Positions 32,578 through 42,061 of a DNA stretch of 64,000 bases are shown piece after piece; within the stretch, counting starts at the first letter, position 1, and each line of letters starts with the position of its first letter. Under the pieces are notes generated by a model. That model was not told where the DNA came from. It was given only the letters and a program-made list of their open reading frames with translations, and ran no database searches. A program made the position numbers and the translations under genes. The stretch comes from Rheinheimera aquimaris (lineage in GTDB: Bacteria; Pseudomonadota; Gammaproteobacteria; Enterobacterales; Alteromonadaceae), in the NCBI RefSeq assembly GCF_020531985.1, contig NZ_JAJAVQ010000001.1:558001-622000 (forward strand), given 5' to 3'.

Positions 32578-34152
32578 ATGTCTGAACAAACTGCCAATGC
32601 TGCCAAAAGTGGCTGGCTAAACCGCGCCCTCAATGCCATTGAGGTGATTGGCAACAAGCTGCCGGATCCGGCGGTACTGTTTGCCCTGTTAATGATTGTT
32701 GTCTGGCTAAGCTCATGGCTGTTATCAGGCATGACATTTGCCGAAGTTGACCCACGCACCGGCGATGCCATTAAAATTAATAACCTGCTGGAACCTACTT
32801 CGCTTACCGCCTTTATGGCTAAAATGGTCGCGACTTTCGTCAGTTTCCCACCACTTGGTGTCGTACTGGTTGCAATGATGGGGCTAGGCGTGGCCGAATA
32901 TACCGGCTATATCAACGCCGGCCTGCGCTCTATTTTATCTGTTACGCCTAAAATGTTACTAACGCCGGTATTAATTGCTGTCGGTGTACTAAGCCACGTT
33001 GCGGTGGATGCAGGTTACGTGTTGGTTATTCCGCTGGGCGCGGTAATTTTTTACGCGGCTGGCCGCCACCCGCTGGCAGGTATTGCAGCCGCTTTTGCCG
33101 GTGTATCCGGTGGCTTTTCGGCCACTTTCTTTGTTCCGTCCAGCTTAGATCCGTTACTGGCCGGCTTAACCCAAGCCTCTGCCCGGCTGTCTGCCGACCC
33201 GGCGGCTGCACAACTGGTGATCAATCCGCTTAACAACTACTTCTTCACTACTGCGTCTACGTTTTTAATTGTCATCATCGGCTGGGTTCTGACAGATAAG
33301 TTTATTGAACCACGGCTGAAAAACACTGCTATAGACGGCGATCCGGCAGACCTGCCAAAAATGGATGCACTGCAACCACACGAGCGCAAAGGCCTGCGCT
33401 GGGCAACATTTGCCATGGTATTAAGCGGTGTGCTGCTGATGGTGTCGGCAATGCCTGAAACATCAGCCTGGCGTTCACCGCTAAATGGTGAACTGACCCA
33501 CTCTTCTGCACCGTTAATGCAGTCTATTGTTGGCATTATTTTTGTGTTCTTTTTAATCCCGGGTGTCGTTTATGGCTATGTGGCCGGCACAGCCAATAAC
33601 CACCGCGAGATCATTAAAGGCATGAGCAAAGCGATGAGCGGCATGGGCTACTATATCGTTATGGCATTTTTCTGTGCCCAATTTATTTATGCCTTTGGTC
33701 AGTCTAACCTGGGGGCGTTAATTGCCATTAAAGGCGCAAACTGGCTGCAGCAAATGTCATTCCCTATGGGGGTTACACTGGTTGGTATTGTATTTTTATC
33801 CGGCTTTATTAACCTGTTGGTGGGCTCTGCATCTGCGAAATGGGCATTGATTGGTGCAGTGATGGTACCTATGCTGATGGAGCTTGGCGTATCACCGGAT
33901 TTAACACAGGCAGCATATCGCGTTGGCGACTCATCAACCAATATTATTACCCCGCTGATGCCTTACTTCCCGCTGATTGTGGTGTTTTGTCAGAAGTATG
34001 TTAAATCAACCGGTATCGGCACCCTGATAGCGCTGATGTTGCCGTTCTCAATCAGTATGTTACTGCTGTGGACCTGTTTCCTGCTCGGTTTCTGGGCACT
34101 GGATATCCCGCTTGGCGTAGGCGCAAGCTACACCTACCCTGTTGCTGGCTAA
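32578..34152 (+). CDS. AbgT-family transporter
   Basis: 524 residues, about 11 to 13 hydrophobic segments. Sequence blocks such as LPDPAVLFALLMIVVWLSSWL, GYVLVIPLGAVIFYAAGRHPLAGIAAAFAGVSGGFSA, LVGSASAKWALIGAVMVPM and YRVGDSSTNIITPLMPYFPLI match the AbgT family. Members import p-aminobenzoyl-glutamate (E. coli AbgT) or export sulfonamides (MtrF, YdaH). No abgAB hydrolase gene is adjacent, so the substrate is open. AAGGAACC before the ATG gives a good start. Confidence 0.93.
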   Translation: MSEQTANAAKSGWLNRALNAIEVIGNKLPDPAVLFALLMIVVWLSSWLLSGMTFAEVDPRTGDAIKINNLLEPTSLTAFMAKMVATFVSFPPLGVVLVAMMGLGVAEYTGYINAGLRSILSVTPKMLLTPVLIAVGVLSHVAVDAGYVLVIPLGAVIFYAAGRHPLAGIAAAFAGVSGGFSATFFVPSSLDPLLAGLTQASARLSADPAAAQLVINPLNNYFFTTASTFLIVIIGWVLTDKFIEPRLKNTAIDGDPADLPKMDALQPHERKGLRWATFAMVLSGVLLMVSAMPETSAWRSPLNGELTHSSAPLMQSIVGIIFVFFLIPGVVYGYVAGTANNHREIIKGMSKAMSGMGYYIVMAFFCAQFIYAFGQSNLGALIAIKGANWLQQMSFPMGVTLVGIVFLSGFINLLVGSASAKWALIGAVMVPMLMELGVSPDLTQAAYRVGDSSTNIITPLMPYFPLIVVFCQKYVKSTGIGTLIALMLPFSISMLLLWTCFLLGFWALDIPLGVGASYTYPVAG

Positions 34153-34170
34153 ACTGCCGATTTAAAACCA

Positions 34171-34200
34171 ACAAACCCTGCCAGTGCAGGGTTTGTTTTT
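34171..34200 (+). terminator. Terminator after the AbgT gene
   Basis: An 11-bp perfect stem ACAAACCCTGC/GCAGGGTTTGT with CAGT loop and a following T-tract. Confidence 0.92.
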
Positions 34201-34260
34201 ACTGTTAACACTGGCGCCGGCCTGCTACCATTTCACTATATTTTTCTAAAGTGTATTTCT

Positions 34261-34989
34261 ATGCGTATTCCCCGTATTTATCACAGCAGTGTTATAGCGC
34301 TGCACCACGAATTTGCCCTCGATGAAGATGCAGCCAATCACGTTGGCCGTGTATTGCGCATGCCGGTCGGCAGTGAACTGCTGCTATTTAACGGCGATGG
34401 TTTTAATTACCCCGCACACATCAGTAACGCCGATAAAAAACGGGTAATGGTAACGGCAACATCGCAACTGACTAACCCGGTTGAGTCGCCGATCAGTATT
34501 CATCTTGGTCAGGGTATATCACGCGGCGACAGAATGGATTTTGCTATTCAAAAGGCGGTTGAGCTGGGTGTTACCGAAATTACCCCACTGTTTACCGAGC
34601 GCTGCGGCGTTAAACTTGACGGTGAGCGCTTGCAAAAACGTAACGAGCAGTGGCAAAAAATCGCTATCAGCGCCTGCGAGCAAAGCGGGCGCAGCATAGT
34701 GCCAAAGGTATACCCGGCCATCAGTCTGCAGCAATGGCTGAGCCAACAAACAAAAGAATTGAAGCTGACCTTGCATCCACGCGCCACCGACACCATTAAG
34801 ACCCTAACAGCCAGCTGTCATATCCGTCTGGTTATAGGGCCTGAAGGTGGCTTTACCGACCTGGAAATGGCACAAACCAGTGATGCCGGCTTTACCGGTA
34901 TACAGCTAGGCCCGCGAGTACTTCGTACAGAAACAGCCGCATTAACCGCCATCAGTGCCTTGCAGCTGCAGTTTGGTGATTTAGCATAA
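34261..34989 (+). CDS. rsmE: 16S rRNA m3U1498 methyltransferase RsmE
   Basis: 242 residues. An N-terminal PUA-like domain (MRIPRIYHSSVIAL, HVGRVLRMPVGSELLLFNGDG) is followed by a SPOUT domain with knot motifs IGPEGGFTDLEM and LGPRVLRTETAAL. It methylates U1498 in the 30S decoding region. gshB begins 10 nt later, as in many Gammaproteobacteria. Confidence 0.96.
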   Translation: MRIPRIYHSSVIALHHEFALDEDAANHVGRVLRMPVGSELLLFNGDGFNYPAHISNADKKRVMVTATSQLTNPVESPISIHLGQGISRGDRMDFAIQKAVELGVTEITPLFTERCGVKLDGERLQKRNEQWQKIAISACEQSGRSIVPKVYPAISLQQWLSQQTKELKLTLHPRATDTIKTLTASCHIRLVIGPEGGFTDLEMAQTSDAGFTGIQLGPRVLRTETAALTAISALQLQFGDLA

Positions 34990-34999
34990 GGAACTTAAC

Positions 35000-35962
35000 A
35001 TGAGCAACGCGATAAAGCTGGGTATCGTTATGGACCCAATCAGCGCCATTAACATAAAAAAAGACTCCAGTTTTGCCATGTTATTGCAGGCGCAGCAGCG
35101 CGGCTATGAAGTTCACTATATGGAAATGGCCGACTTATACCTGCTGGAAGGCGAGGCCCGTGCCAGCACGAAATTACTCAGTGTTGAACAAAACCCGGAC
35201 AAATGGTTCAGTTTCTCCAGCCAGCAGGATATTGCCCTGAACGAGCTTGATGTCATCCTGATGCGCAAAGACCCACCGTTTGACACCGAGTATATTTACG
35301 CTACCTATATTCTGGAACGGGCAGAAGATAAAGGCACATTGATCGTAAACAAACCGCAAAGCCTGCGCGATGCCAATGAAAAGCTCTATACCAGCTGGTT
35401 TAGCCAGTTCACGCCTAAAACCCTGGTCAGCCGCGATGCGAAGCGCTTAAAAGCGTTTTACCAGAGTGAACAGGATATTATCTTAAAACCGCTGGATGGC
35501 ATGGGTGGCGCTTCTATTTTCCGTTTAAAGCCTAATGATGCCAATGTCAGTGTGATCATCGAAACCCTGACCGAACATGGCCAGCGCTATGCGATGGCGC
35601 AGCGTTATATTCCGCAAATTACCGATGGTGACAAGCGGATTTTAGTCGTTAATGGCAAACCCGTGCCATACTGTCTGGCACGGATCCCTGCCAGCGGCGA
35701 AACCCGGGGTAATCTGGCAGCCGGTGGCCGCGGCGAAGCCAGGCCGCTATCAGAATCAGACTGGCAGATAGCCAATGCCATAGGCCCAACCCTGAAAGCT
35801 AAAGGGCTTATTTTTGTCGGACTGGACGTTATCGGCGATAAACTGACCGAAATCAACGTCACCAGCCCTACCTGTATCCGCGAAATTGAAGCGGCGTTTC
35901 CGGTTAGTATTACCGCGATGTTATTTGATGAAATTGAACAGCTGCTGGCCAGCCGCCAGTGA
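35000..35962 (+). CDS. gshB: Glutathione synthase GshB
   Basis: ATP-grasp enzyme joining gamma-glutamylcysteine and glycine. 320 residues. It begins IKLGIVMDPISAINIKKDSSFAMLL and has LMRKDPPFDTEYIYATYIL. The ATP-grasp core is ILKPLDGMGGASIFRL and the end INVTSPTCIREIE. TAAGGA precedes the ATG. gshA is not in the window. Confidence 0.97.
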   Translation: MSNAIKLGIVMDPISAINIKKDSSFAMLLQAQQRGYEVHYMEMADLYLLEGEARASTKLLSVEQNPDKWFSFSSQQDIALNELDVILMRKDPPFDTEYIYATYILERAEDKGTLIVNKPQSLRDANEKLYTSWFSQFTPKTLVSRDAKRLKAFYQSEQDIILKPLDGMGGASIFRLKPNDANVSVIIETLTEHGQRYAMAQRYIPQITDGDKRILVVNGKPVPYCLARIPASGETRGNLAAGGRGEARPLSESDWQIANAIGPTLKAKGLIFVGLDVIGDKLTEINVTSPTCIREIEAAFPVSITAMLFDEIEQLLASRQ

Positions 35963-35985
35963 CAACAAGTTGTAGTGAGGTCACG

Positions 35986-36543
35986 ATGCAGAATTTTCAG
36001 AACCATTTTTTAATAGCGATGCCAGCTCTGGATGATCCGCTGTTTAAACGCAGCGTGACCTATATTTGTGAACACAATGACGAGGGCGCTATGGGCATCG
36101 TGATTAATCATCCGCTCGATGTCAAAGTCGCCGATTTGCTGCAACAGTTGCAAATTGAGTACGACAGCAAAAGCCCGGCAGCGACAGCACATGTCTGTGC
36201 CGGTGGCCCGGTACAGCACGACCGAGGCTTTGTGTTGCACACAGCTAAAGAAGGTTACGGTAGCAGTATGCGCCTTAGCGACGAGCTGATGGTCACTACC
36301 TCCAAAGATATTCTGTTCGATTTAACGACAGCACAGGCGCCGGATAAGTTTATTCTGGCATTGGGTTATGCGGGCTGGACAGCCGGCCAGCTGGAACAGG
36401 AAATTGCTGACAATGCCTGGCTGGTGATCCCGGCTGACAGCGCTATTATCTTCGACTTAACCCACGCCGAGAAATGGCAATCAGCGACTGCGAAAATAGG
36501 CATTAAACCTTGGCAGCTTACCAACGAAGCCGGGCATGCCTGA
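35986..36543 (+). CDS. UPF0301 (YqgE/AlgH) family protein
   Basis: 185 residues. [26 protein letters not shown] and [10 protein letters not shown] are the family hallmark; [16 protein letters not shown] follows. Function is not established. ATG at 35986 is chosen over GTG at 35959 because GTGAGG lies upstream and the conserved part begins there. Stop and next start overlap (TGATG). Confidence 0.94.
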   Translation: MQNFQNHFLIAMPALDDPLFKRSVTYICEHNDEGAMGIVINHPLDVKVADLLQQLQIEYDSKSPAATAHVCAGGPVQHDRGFVLHTAKEGYGSSMRLSDELMVTTSKDILFDLTTAQAPDKFILALGYAGWTAGQLEQEIADNAWLVIPADSAIIFDLTHAEKWQSATAKIGIKPWQLTNEAGHA

Positions 36544-36959
36544 TGAGCCGCACTGTACTTACTTTTGACTATGGCACTAAAAGTATTGGCGTTGCCGTAG
36601 GCCAGGAATTAACCGGCACAGCATCGCTGCTCAGCGCGTTAAAAGCGCAGGATGGCACCCCAGACTGGAACCTGCTGGAGAAACTGATCACAGACTGGCA
36701 ACCGCAGTTACTGCTTGTAGGCTTACCGCTGAATATGGACGGTACAGAGCAGCCTTTTACCGCCAGAACACGTAAATTTGCTAACCGGCTGCACGGCCGT
36801 TTTGGTTTGCCGGTAGAGTTACATGACGAACGGCTAACCACCACAGAAGCGCGCAGCCAGCTGTTTGCCGAAGGCGGCTACAAGAAGCTAACCAAAGACA
36901 AAGTAGACAGCCTGTCAGCGAAAATCATCTTCGAGAGCTGGTATGAACAACAATATTGA
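36543..36959 (+). CDS. ruvX: Holliday junction resolvase-like RuvX (YqgF)
   Basis: 138 residues, RNase H-like fold. Acidic motif [15 protein letters not shown], then [13 protein letters not shown], and [10 protein letters not shown] with the final [15 protein letters not shown]. Implicated in 16S rRNA 5'-end maturation and recombination. Its ATG overlaps the yqgE stop by one base. Confidence 0.95.
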   Translation: MSRTVLTFDYGTKSIGVAVGQELTGTASLLSALKAQDGTPDWNLLEKLITDWQPQLLLVGLPLNMDGTEQPFTARTRKFANRLHGRFGLPVELHDERLTTTEARSQLFAEGGYKKLTKDKVDSLSAKIIFESWYEQQY

Positions 36960-37197
36960 ACCGCCACTAAAACCCGGCTATTACCAGCACTACAAAGGGG
37001 CTTATTATCAGGTTATAGATGTAGCACGCCACAGTGAAACTGAAGAGTGGCTGGTTATTTACCGTGCCCTGTATGGCGACTTTGGCCTGTGGGCCAGGCC
37101 ACTTAGCATGTTTACCGAAAACGTCGAAATCGCTGGCGAACTGCTGCCCCGCTTTCAGTATGTCGGTGACGAAAACCCGTTGACGGCCGTGGATTAA
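36943..37197 (+). CDS. DUF1653 protein
   Basis: 84 residues. [38 protein letters not shown] and PRFQYVG are the DUF1653 signature. It is a small soluble SH3-like fold of unknown function. It overlaps the end of ruvX by 17 nt in another frame, ending the rsmE-gshB-yqgE-ruvX run. Confidence 0.88.
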   Translation: MNNNIEPPLKPGYYQHYKGAYYQVIDVARHSETEEWLVIYRALYGDFGLWARPLSMFTENVEIAGELLPRFQYVGDENPLTAVD

Positions 37198-37317
37198 ACC
37201 ACCGGACAGGCTTAACCGGCCTTTTGTCAGTCTCTGGCGCCGTTTATCACTTAAGCCACCATTTGTATTTGCGCTCGCAGTAATCTTGTTATTGCCAACT
37301 AACAAGAGGACAGCAAC

Positions 37318-37566
37318 ATGTTTGAACAAACCGAATTTTTTCATCAGTTAGGCCAAATCAACCCAATACTGTGGGCCGTATTTATTCCGCTCTTTCTGGC
37401 AATTTACTTTTTGCCCACTGTTGTCGCAATGTTTCGCAACCGTCAGCATCTGGGTAAGATTTTTTTAGCCAATATCCCGGCAGGTTTTTCGTGGATAGCC
37501 TGGATGGCACTGATTATCTGGGCCTTTACCGGAAAACAGAAAAAACCAGCTGAACAGACAGCCTGA
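37318..37566 (+). CDS. Small membrane protein, superinfection-immunity (T4 Imm-like) family
   Basis: 82 residues with two hydrophobic segments, about 18-38 (LWAVFIPLFLAIYFLPTVVA) and 52-70 (IPAGFSWIAWMALIIWAF). The YFLPTVVAMFRNRQHLGKIFLANIPAGFSWIAW pattern is that of Imm_superinfect proteins, common in bacterial chromosomes where the physiological role is unknown. CAAGAGGACAGCAAC gives the ribosome-binding site. No phage genes are nearby. Confidence 0.75.
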   Translation: MFEQTEFFHQLGQINPILWAVFIPLFLAIYFLPTVVAMFRNRQHLGKIFLANIPAGFSWIAWMALIIWAFTGKQKKPAEQTA

Positions 37567-37608
37567 TCAATAGTAGACTGTATTTACTCAGCTTTTTTGC
37601 GACCTGAT

Positions 37609-38715
37609 ATGGCCTTACTTGACAGCTTTAAACAACATATTCCAACCAGGCACTGCAGCCGCGCCTACCTGTGGGCGCAATTGGCTACTATAGGGGTATA
37701 TACCAGCTATTTTATGGCGTATACCCTGCCTTTGCTGGATAACAAGCAGCTTAATCTGCACTTTCTGTTTTTGCTGAAATACATCATAGAAAGCGCAAGC
37801 TTTGCACTTTTTGCTCATTGTTTTCTGCGTCCGGTGCTTAAAACCCAATCGCAGCAGGCGGGACAACGGTGGCTGCTGGTTATCTTATTTTTGATCGTTG
37901 CAGCTGCGCTGCAAACCGCTGTCTCGTTCTTTTTATCGGAGCTAGAGCTGCTAAAAGCTACCGATATGAGCCAGGTAACCTTGTTATCGGAAAAGCACAA
38001 CTCGCCGCTGCAAATGACCTTCAGCAAAGGCTTTATGCTGATGGCATTGATAACATCGTTTAGCATTATGTACGCTTTGTGGGTCGCAGCTTATGTTACC
38101 TGGCAAAACTGGCAACACCGTAAAACCTTACAACAGCAGATGCAGCAGGCACAGCTGCAACAACTGACTAATCAGCTTAGCCCGCATTTTTTATTTAACG
38201 CTTTTAACAGTATCAGAGCGCTGATTTTTGAAGATCAGCATAAAGCCGCAGATACAGTAACCCGGTTGTCTGAGCTGTTTCGCTTTCACCTGCAAGCGCA
38301 TCTGCAACCTTCGGCAACACTGGAGCAAGAGTGGCAACTGTGTGAGCAATATCTGGCTATTGAACAGGTACGGCTGGAGCAACGGCTGCAATTTAGCTAC
38401 GATATAGACGCCGGATTGTGGCAGCAGAAGCTGCCTACACTCAGCCTGCTCACTTTAGTTGAAAATGCCATTAAACACGGTATTGCACCTAACTCCGGCA
38501 ACGGCCTGCTGCATATTGCCGCGTCAACGCTGCCCCAAGGCTGGCAGTTACAGGTTAGCAACAGCGTACAAAACGGCACCGAACAAGCCGGAACCGGCAC
38601 CGGCCTGACTAATCTGCGCCATCGCTTACAACTGATGTATGCAGGTAAAGCCAAATTCAGCGTGACACCACAGCAAAACAGCTACTGCGTAAAACTGGAG
38701 TTTGCTGATGTATAA
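37609..38715 (+). CDS. LytS/YehU-type sensor histidine kinase
   Basis: 368 residues. Four membrane spans fill the first 160 residues, with a loop of about 35 residues between spans three and four. A Gln-rich coiled coil (QQQMQQAQLQQ) leads to the His_kinase domain, with phospho-site LSPHFLFNAFNSIRALI. The HATPase has LVENAIKHGI and GTGTGLTNLRHRL. The start is ATG at 37609; an in-frame TTG is at 37597, and neither has a good ribosome-binding site. It overlaps the LytTR regulator gene, its partner. Confidence 0.9.
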   Translation: MALLDSFKQHIPTRHCSRAYLWAQLATIGVYTSYFMAYTLPLLDNKQLNLHFLFLLKYIIESASFALFAHCFLRPVLKTQSQQAGQRWLLVILFLIVAAALQTAVSFFLSELELLKATDMSQVTLLSEKHNSPLQMTFSKGFMLMALITSFSIMYALWVAAYVTWQNWQHRKTLQQQMQQAQLQQLTNQLSPHFLFNAFNSIRALIFEDQHKAADTVTRLSELFRFHLQAHLQPSATLEQEWQLCEQYLAIEQVRLEQRLQFSYDIDAGLWQQKLPTLSLLTLVENAIKHGIAPNSGNGLLHIAASTLPQGWQLQVSNSVQNGTEQAGTGTGLTNLRHRLQLMYAGKAKFSVTPQQNSYCVKLEFADV

Positions 38716-39421
38716 CTGTTTACTGGTTGACGATGAGCGCCTGGCCCGCGCCGAGCTAAAGCGGCTACTGAGTGCCCATCCGGAATGCGTCATTGTTGCC
38801 GAAGCCGCAAACGCCAGCGAAGCTTTGACCTGCCTGACAACGCAAAGTATTGACCTGGTATTTCTTGATATTCAGATGCCGGGTATCACTGGCCTGCAGC
38901 TGGCACAGCAAATACAGGCATCAACCCAGTTTATTTTTTGCACTGCCTATAACAGCTTTGCGCTTAATGCTTTTGAATTAAATGCTGTCGATTACCTGCT
39001 CAAACCAATAGCGCCAGAGCGGCTGGCCAAAGCTTTACAAAAGCTGCGCCCCACCAGCAACAGCGCTGCAGCGCATTATCTGGCAGAGCAACACGGTATT
39101 TTGCTCAAATTCGGCGACAGCCAGCGGGTGGTAAAGCTAAGTGAAATCAGTCGGTTTGAAAGCATCGGCAACCATGCTGCGGTATATACCCCTTATGGTA
39201 AAAGCTTTATACACAGCTCGCTGTCGAAAATAGAGCAAAAGCTAGACCCGGCACTGTTTTTTAAAGCCAGCCGGGCAGACATAGTGCGGATAAGTGCAAT
39301 CAGCCAGATAGAACCCGCTATTGCAGAAGGCAGCTTAATTGCGGTTTTGGATGACGGCCAGCGGGTCGATGTCAGCCGTCGCCAGGCGCAGCTGCTAAAA
39401 CAGCAGTTCAGCGCCTTCTGA
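38708..39421 (+). CDS. LytTR-family response regulator
   Basis: 237 residues. The receiver domain has the acidic pair VDDERLARAE, phospho-acceptor in LVFLDIQMPG, and K in YLLKPI. The LytTR DNA-binding domain covers about 135-237 (FESIGNHAAVYTPYGKSFI, FFKASRADIVRISAIS). ATG at 38708 lies inside the kinase gene, an 8-nt overlap. The target is unknown; an adjacent transporter or immunity-like gene is possible. Confidence 0.92.
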   Translation: MYNCLLVDDERLARAELKRLLSAHPECVIVAEAANASEALTCLTTQSIDLVFLDIQMPGITGLQLAQQIQASTQFIFCTAYNSFALNAFELNAVDYLLKPIAPERLAKALQKLRPTSNSAAAHYLAEQHGILLKFGDSQRVVKLSEISRFESIGNHAAVYTPYGKSFIHSSLSKIEQKLDPALFFKASRADIVRISAISQIEPAIAEGSLIAVLDDGQRVDVSRRQAQLLKQQFSAF

Positions 39422-39432
39422 TGTAAAGCAGC

Positions 39433-40308
39433 TTACAGCTGCTGCCGGTACCACTCCCCCAGGATCAGACTGGCTGCAACACTGACATTCAGTGATTCAA
39501 CCTTACCCGAGCCCGGGATTTGCAGCGCAATGTCGGCGCTTTGCGCGACGTTTTTCGACACGCCAAACATCTCCTCACCAAACACAATAACCACTTTGGC
39601 AGGCAGTGTGCTCTGATACAGTGAGGTGCCACCGTGGCTGGAAGTGGTAATCAGCGTATAACCGGCTTCTTTGCATAATTTCAGCGCCAGTGGCAGGTTG
39701 TCACAGGCCAGGCCGTCGACAAACTCGCCTCCGCCTTCAGCGGTACGCAGTGCAGCGCCCGATTGCAGTAATTCAGGCTGTTTGATGATAATGCCGCCAA
39801 CACCGAAATGCGCACAGCTGCGGGTAATTGCACCTAAATTGTGTGCATTGCCTACGCCGTCCAGTGCCAGCAGACAATCTTGCCGCTTACGGCTGTTGCT
39901 CTGTAAATACTGCGCCAAAGTGACGGTGGGCTTGCGTTTAACCAGCATCACAACACCACCATGGTGGCCACTGCCGGCCACTTTTTCCAGCTCGGCATCA
40001 TCGACTATGTGATACGCCTTTTTCGTTGCTGCCAGATATTTCATCACATCAGCGAACTTCGGTGCTATTTTTTCCGATACATAAAGCCGGATCACAGATT
40101 CAGGCCGCTGCTGAAACAGTACCCGGCAAGCGTTAGCACTGTATACCTTGGTCTCGTTGTCCTGCACCGACTTTGTTACTTTTACAGTTTGTTGCCTGGC
40201 TGGCGAGCTATTGCGGTTAGGCTTGGCAGATGCTGATTTATCGGTTTTGGTCCAAGGCTTTTGTAATGGGTTGGCAACTTTGCCGTTTTTAGCTCGGTGT
40301 TGAGACAT
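39433..40308 (-). CDS. SpoU/TrmH-family RNA 2'-O-methyltransferase, YfiF-like
   Basis: 291 residues. A basic, low-complexity N-terminus (1-60) is followed by a substrate-binding domain (RVLFQQRPESVIRLYV). The SPOUT domain has NAHNLGAITRSCAHFG, VFGEEMFGVS and the last motif IPGSGKVESLNVSVAASLIL. Closest to E. coli YfiF; the RNA target is not established. Convergent with the LytTR gene. Confidence 0.88.
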   Translation of the reverse strand: MSQHRAKNGKVANPLQKPWTKTDKSASAKPNRNSSPARQQTVKVTKSVQDNETKVYSANACRVLFQQRPESVIRLYVSEKIAPKFADVMKYLAATKKAYHIVDDAELEKVAGSGHHGGVVMLVKRKPTVTLAQYLQSNSRKRQDCLLALDGVGNAHNLGAITRSCAHFGVGGIIIKQPELLQSGAALRTAEGGGEFVDGLACDNLPLALKLCKEAGYTLITTSSHGGTSLYQSTLPAKVVIVFGEEMFGVSKNVAQSADIALQIPGSGKVESLNVSVAASLILGEWYRQQL

Positions 40309-40442
40309 CAGTATTCCTGCGAAGGCCGGCGGCCGATAATCATTAATGCGGCGAATTTTACCAGCAGAATGCTAACAATACTTGTGTTTTCTGTGCTGCG
40401 CAGTATGCTGTCGGCCTTTATTTTCACCGGTTGGGCTTTAGT

Positions 40443-41279
40443 ATGCTGAGTTATCGTCACAGTTATCATGCTGGCAATCACGCTGATGTGGTTAAACATC
40501 TGGTACAGGTTGCCATACTGCAGTACCTGCTGAAAAAAGATAAACCGTTCTGTTACCACGACAGCCATGCTGGTGCTGGTTTATACAGTTTGCTGGCAGA
40601 ACAGGCGCAAAAAACCGGTGAATACCAGGGCGGCATTGGCAAGCTGTGGCAGTATCAGGCGAAAAGCCCGGCACTGGCGGGCTATATTGATGTGATTAAA
40701 CAACTGAACCCGGACGGTGACCTGGCATTTTACCCGGGTTCACCGAAGATCGCAGCGATGCTGGCACGCAGTACCGACAGCATTCAGGCAACAGAGCTAC
40801 ACCCGACAGACTACCCGGTACTGGCCAGCCAGTTTGCCCGCCGCCGTCATAGCCGTATCGAAAACATGGACGCCTGGGCTGGCTTTAAAGCTATGCTACC
40901 CCCTTTACACAAGCGCGGGCTGATACTGATTGACCCACCGTACGAGTTGAAAACCGAGTATCAGGATGTTGTAACCGGTTTACAGCTGGCTTACAGCCGT
41001 TTCCCTCAGGCAACTTATGCAATCTGGTATCCGGTGATAGAGCGCGCAGCCGTAGAGGCCTTTATCGGCGCGATAGTGGCCACCGGAATAAAAGATCAGT
41101 TACGTATTGAGCTGTGCCCTCAAAGCGATAGCTGCGGCTTCGGTATGACTGGCAGTGGTATGCTGGTGATAAACCCGCCTTATACACTGGCAGACGATAT
41201 GCGCCATGCCCTGGCGGAAGTATCACCTTTTATCAGCGAAGCATGCGAGTTTCAGGTTCATCAACTAGTTGCAGAGTAA
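40443..41279 (+). CDS. rlmJ: 23S rRNA m6A2030 methyltransferase RlmJ
   Basis: 278 residues, Rossmann methyltransferase. MLSYRHSYHAGNHADVVKH is the family N-terminus and fixes the start at 40443. Downstream come YHDSHAGAGLY, FYPGSPKIAAML and the catalytic LILIDPPYELKTEYQ (DPPY). No strong ribosome-binding site is visible. Confidence 0.96.
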   Translation: MLSYRHSYHAGNHADVVKHLVQVAILQYLLKKDKPFCYHDSHAGAGLYSLLAEQAQKTGEYQGGIGKLWQYQAKSPALAGYIDVIKQLNPDGDLAFYPGSPKIAAMLARSTDSIQATELHPTDYPVLASQFARRRHSRIENMDAWAGFKAMLPPLHKRGLILIDPPYELKTEYQDVVTGLQLAYSRFPQATYAIWYPVIERAAVEAFIGAIVATGIKDQLRIELCPQSDSCGFGMTGSGMLVINPPYTLADDMRHALAEVSPFISEACEFQVHQLVAE

Positions 41280-41284
41280 ATAAT

Positions 41285-42061
41285 ATGCGTTTTTTCTGGG
41301 CCGTCGTTTTACTGCTCATTAGCAGTCCGCTGTATGCTTTTAGCCAGATGGGGCATCAGCTGGTATGTGAAATAGCTTACCAACAGGTAAGCGACACTAC
41401 CCGCCAGCAACTGGATATGATGATCAGCAAAAGCCCCTATTCCCATTTCACTAAAGGCTGTAGCTGGGCAGATGAAGTTCGTAACCAGCCTCAGTTTAGC
41501 TTCGCGTCAGCACTGCATTACGTTAATTTCCCGCGCTCACATACGCAGGTAACCCAGGCTGACTGCCCACAACAAGGTTGTATTTTGTCAGCCATCAGCC
41601 ATATGCAGCTAAAGCTGAAGCAAAACCGTGATGACTGGCAGGCACTTTTGTTTCTGGTGCATTTTATTGGTGATTTGCATCAGCCGCTGCATGTAAGTTA
41701 TGCCGATGATTTAGGTGGCAACCGCACCGCTGTGTATTTTTATGGTTTGCCAAATAACCTGCATGGGGTGTGGGACTTTGCGCTGTTAAAACAATTAGGC
41801 TACGAAACAAATAACGCTAAAGCCGATGCACTTAAAAGAGCGTTAAATCGCAGCGAAATACAACAGTGGCAGCAAGGCGATGTGCTCAGCTGGGCGAATG
41901 AATCTGCTGCTTTGACACAGCAGATTTATCAACAATATAAGCCAGGCATGTTGCTGGATGACGCTTATGTCAGCCAGTACAGCAGCACCGTCGAGCAAAG
42001 GCTGAAACAAGCAGGTGTGCGCCTGGCAATGGTATTAGATCAATTATTTTCCGCCAACTGA
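41285..42061 (+). CDS. S1/P1-family nuclease
   Basis: 258 residues, exported (MRFFWAVVLLLISSPLYA). Zn-binding motifs appear in order: GHQLVCEIA, CSWADEV, LHYVNFPRS, HFIGDLHQPLHVSYADDLGGNRTAVYF and NLHGVWDFAL. The predicted mature N-terminus is Phe instead of the Trp of P1 nuclease, as in several bacterial members. Likely a periplasmic or secreted single-strand nuclease that recovers nucleotides or phosphate. It starts 5 nt after rlmJ and its last 22 nt overlap the convergent hydrolase gene. Confidence 0.92.
   Translation: MRFFWAVVLLLISSPLYAFSQMGHQLVCEIAYQQVSDTTRQQLDMMISKSPYSHFTKGCSWADEVRNQPQFSFASALHYVNFPRSHTQVTQADCPQQGCILSAISHMQLKLKQNRDDWQALLFLVHFIGDLHQPLHVSYADDLGGNRTAVYFYGLPNNLHGVWDFALLKQLGYETNNAKADALKRALNRSEIQQWQQGDVLSWANESAALTQQIYQQYKPGMLLDDAYVSQYSSTVEQRLKQAGVRLAMVLDQLFSAN

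Noticed and set aside
36967-37344. 125-codon minus-strand frame opposite the DUF1653 gene
   Set aside because: DUF1653 and the next gene on the plus strand are recognised families with good starts; the minus frame has no family features.
37318-37566. Immunity-like gene as a prophage remnant
   Set aside because: No integrase, structural or lysis genes nearby, and flanking genes are conserved housekeeping.
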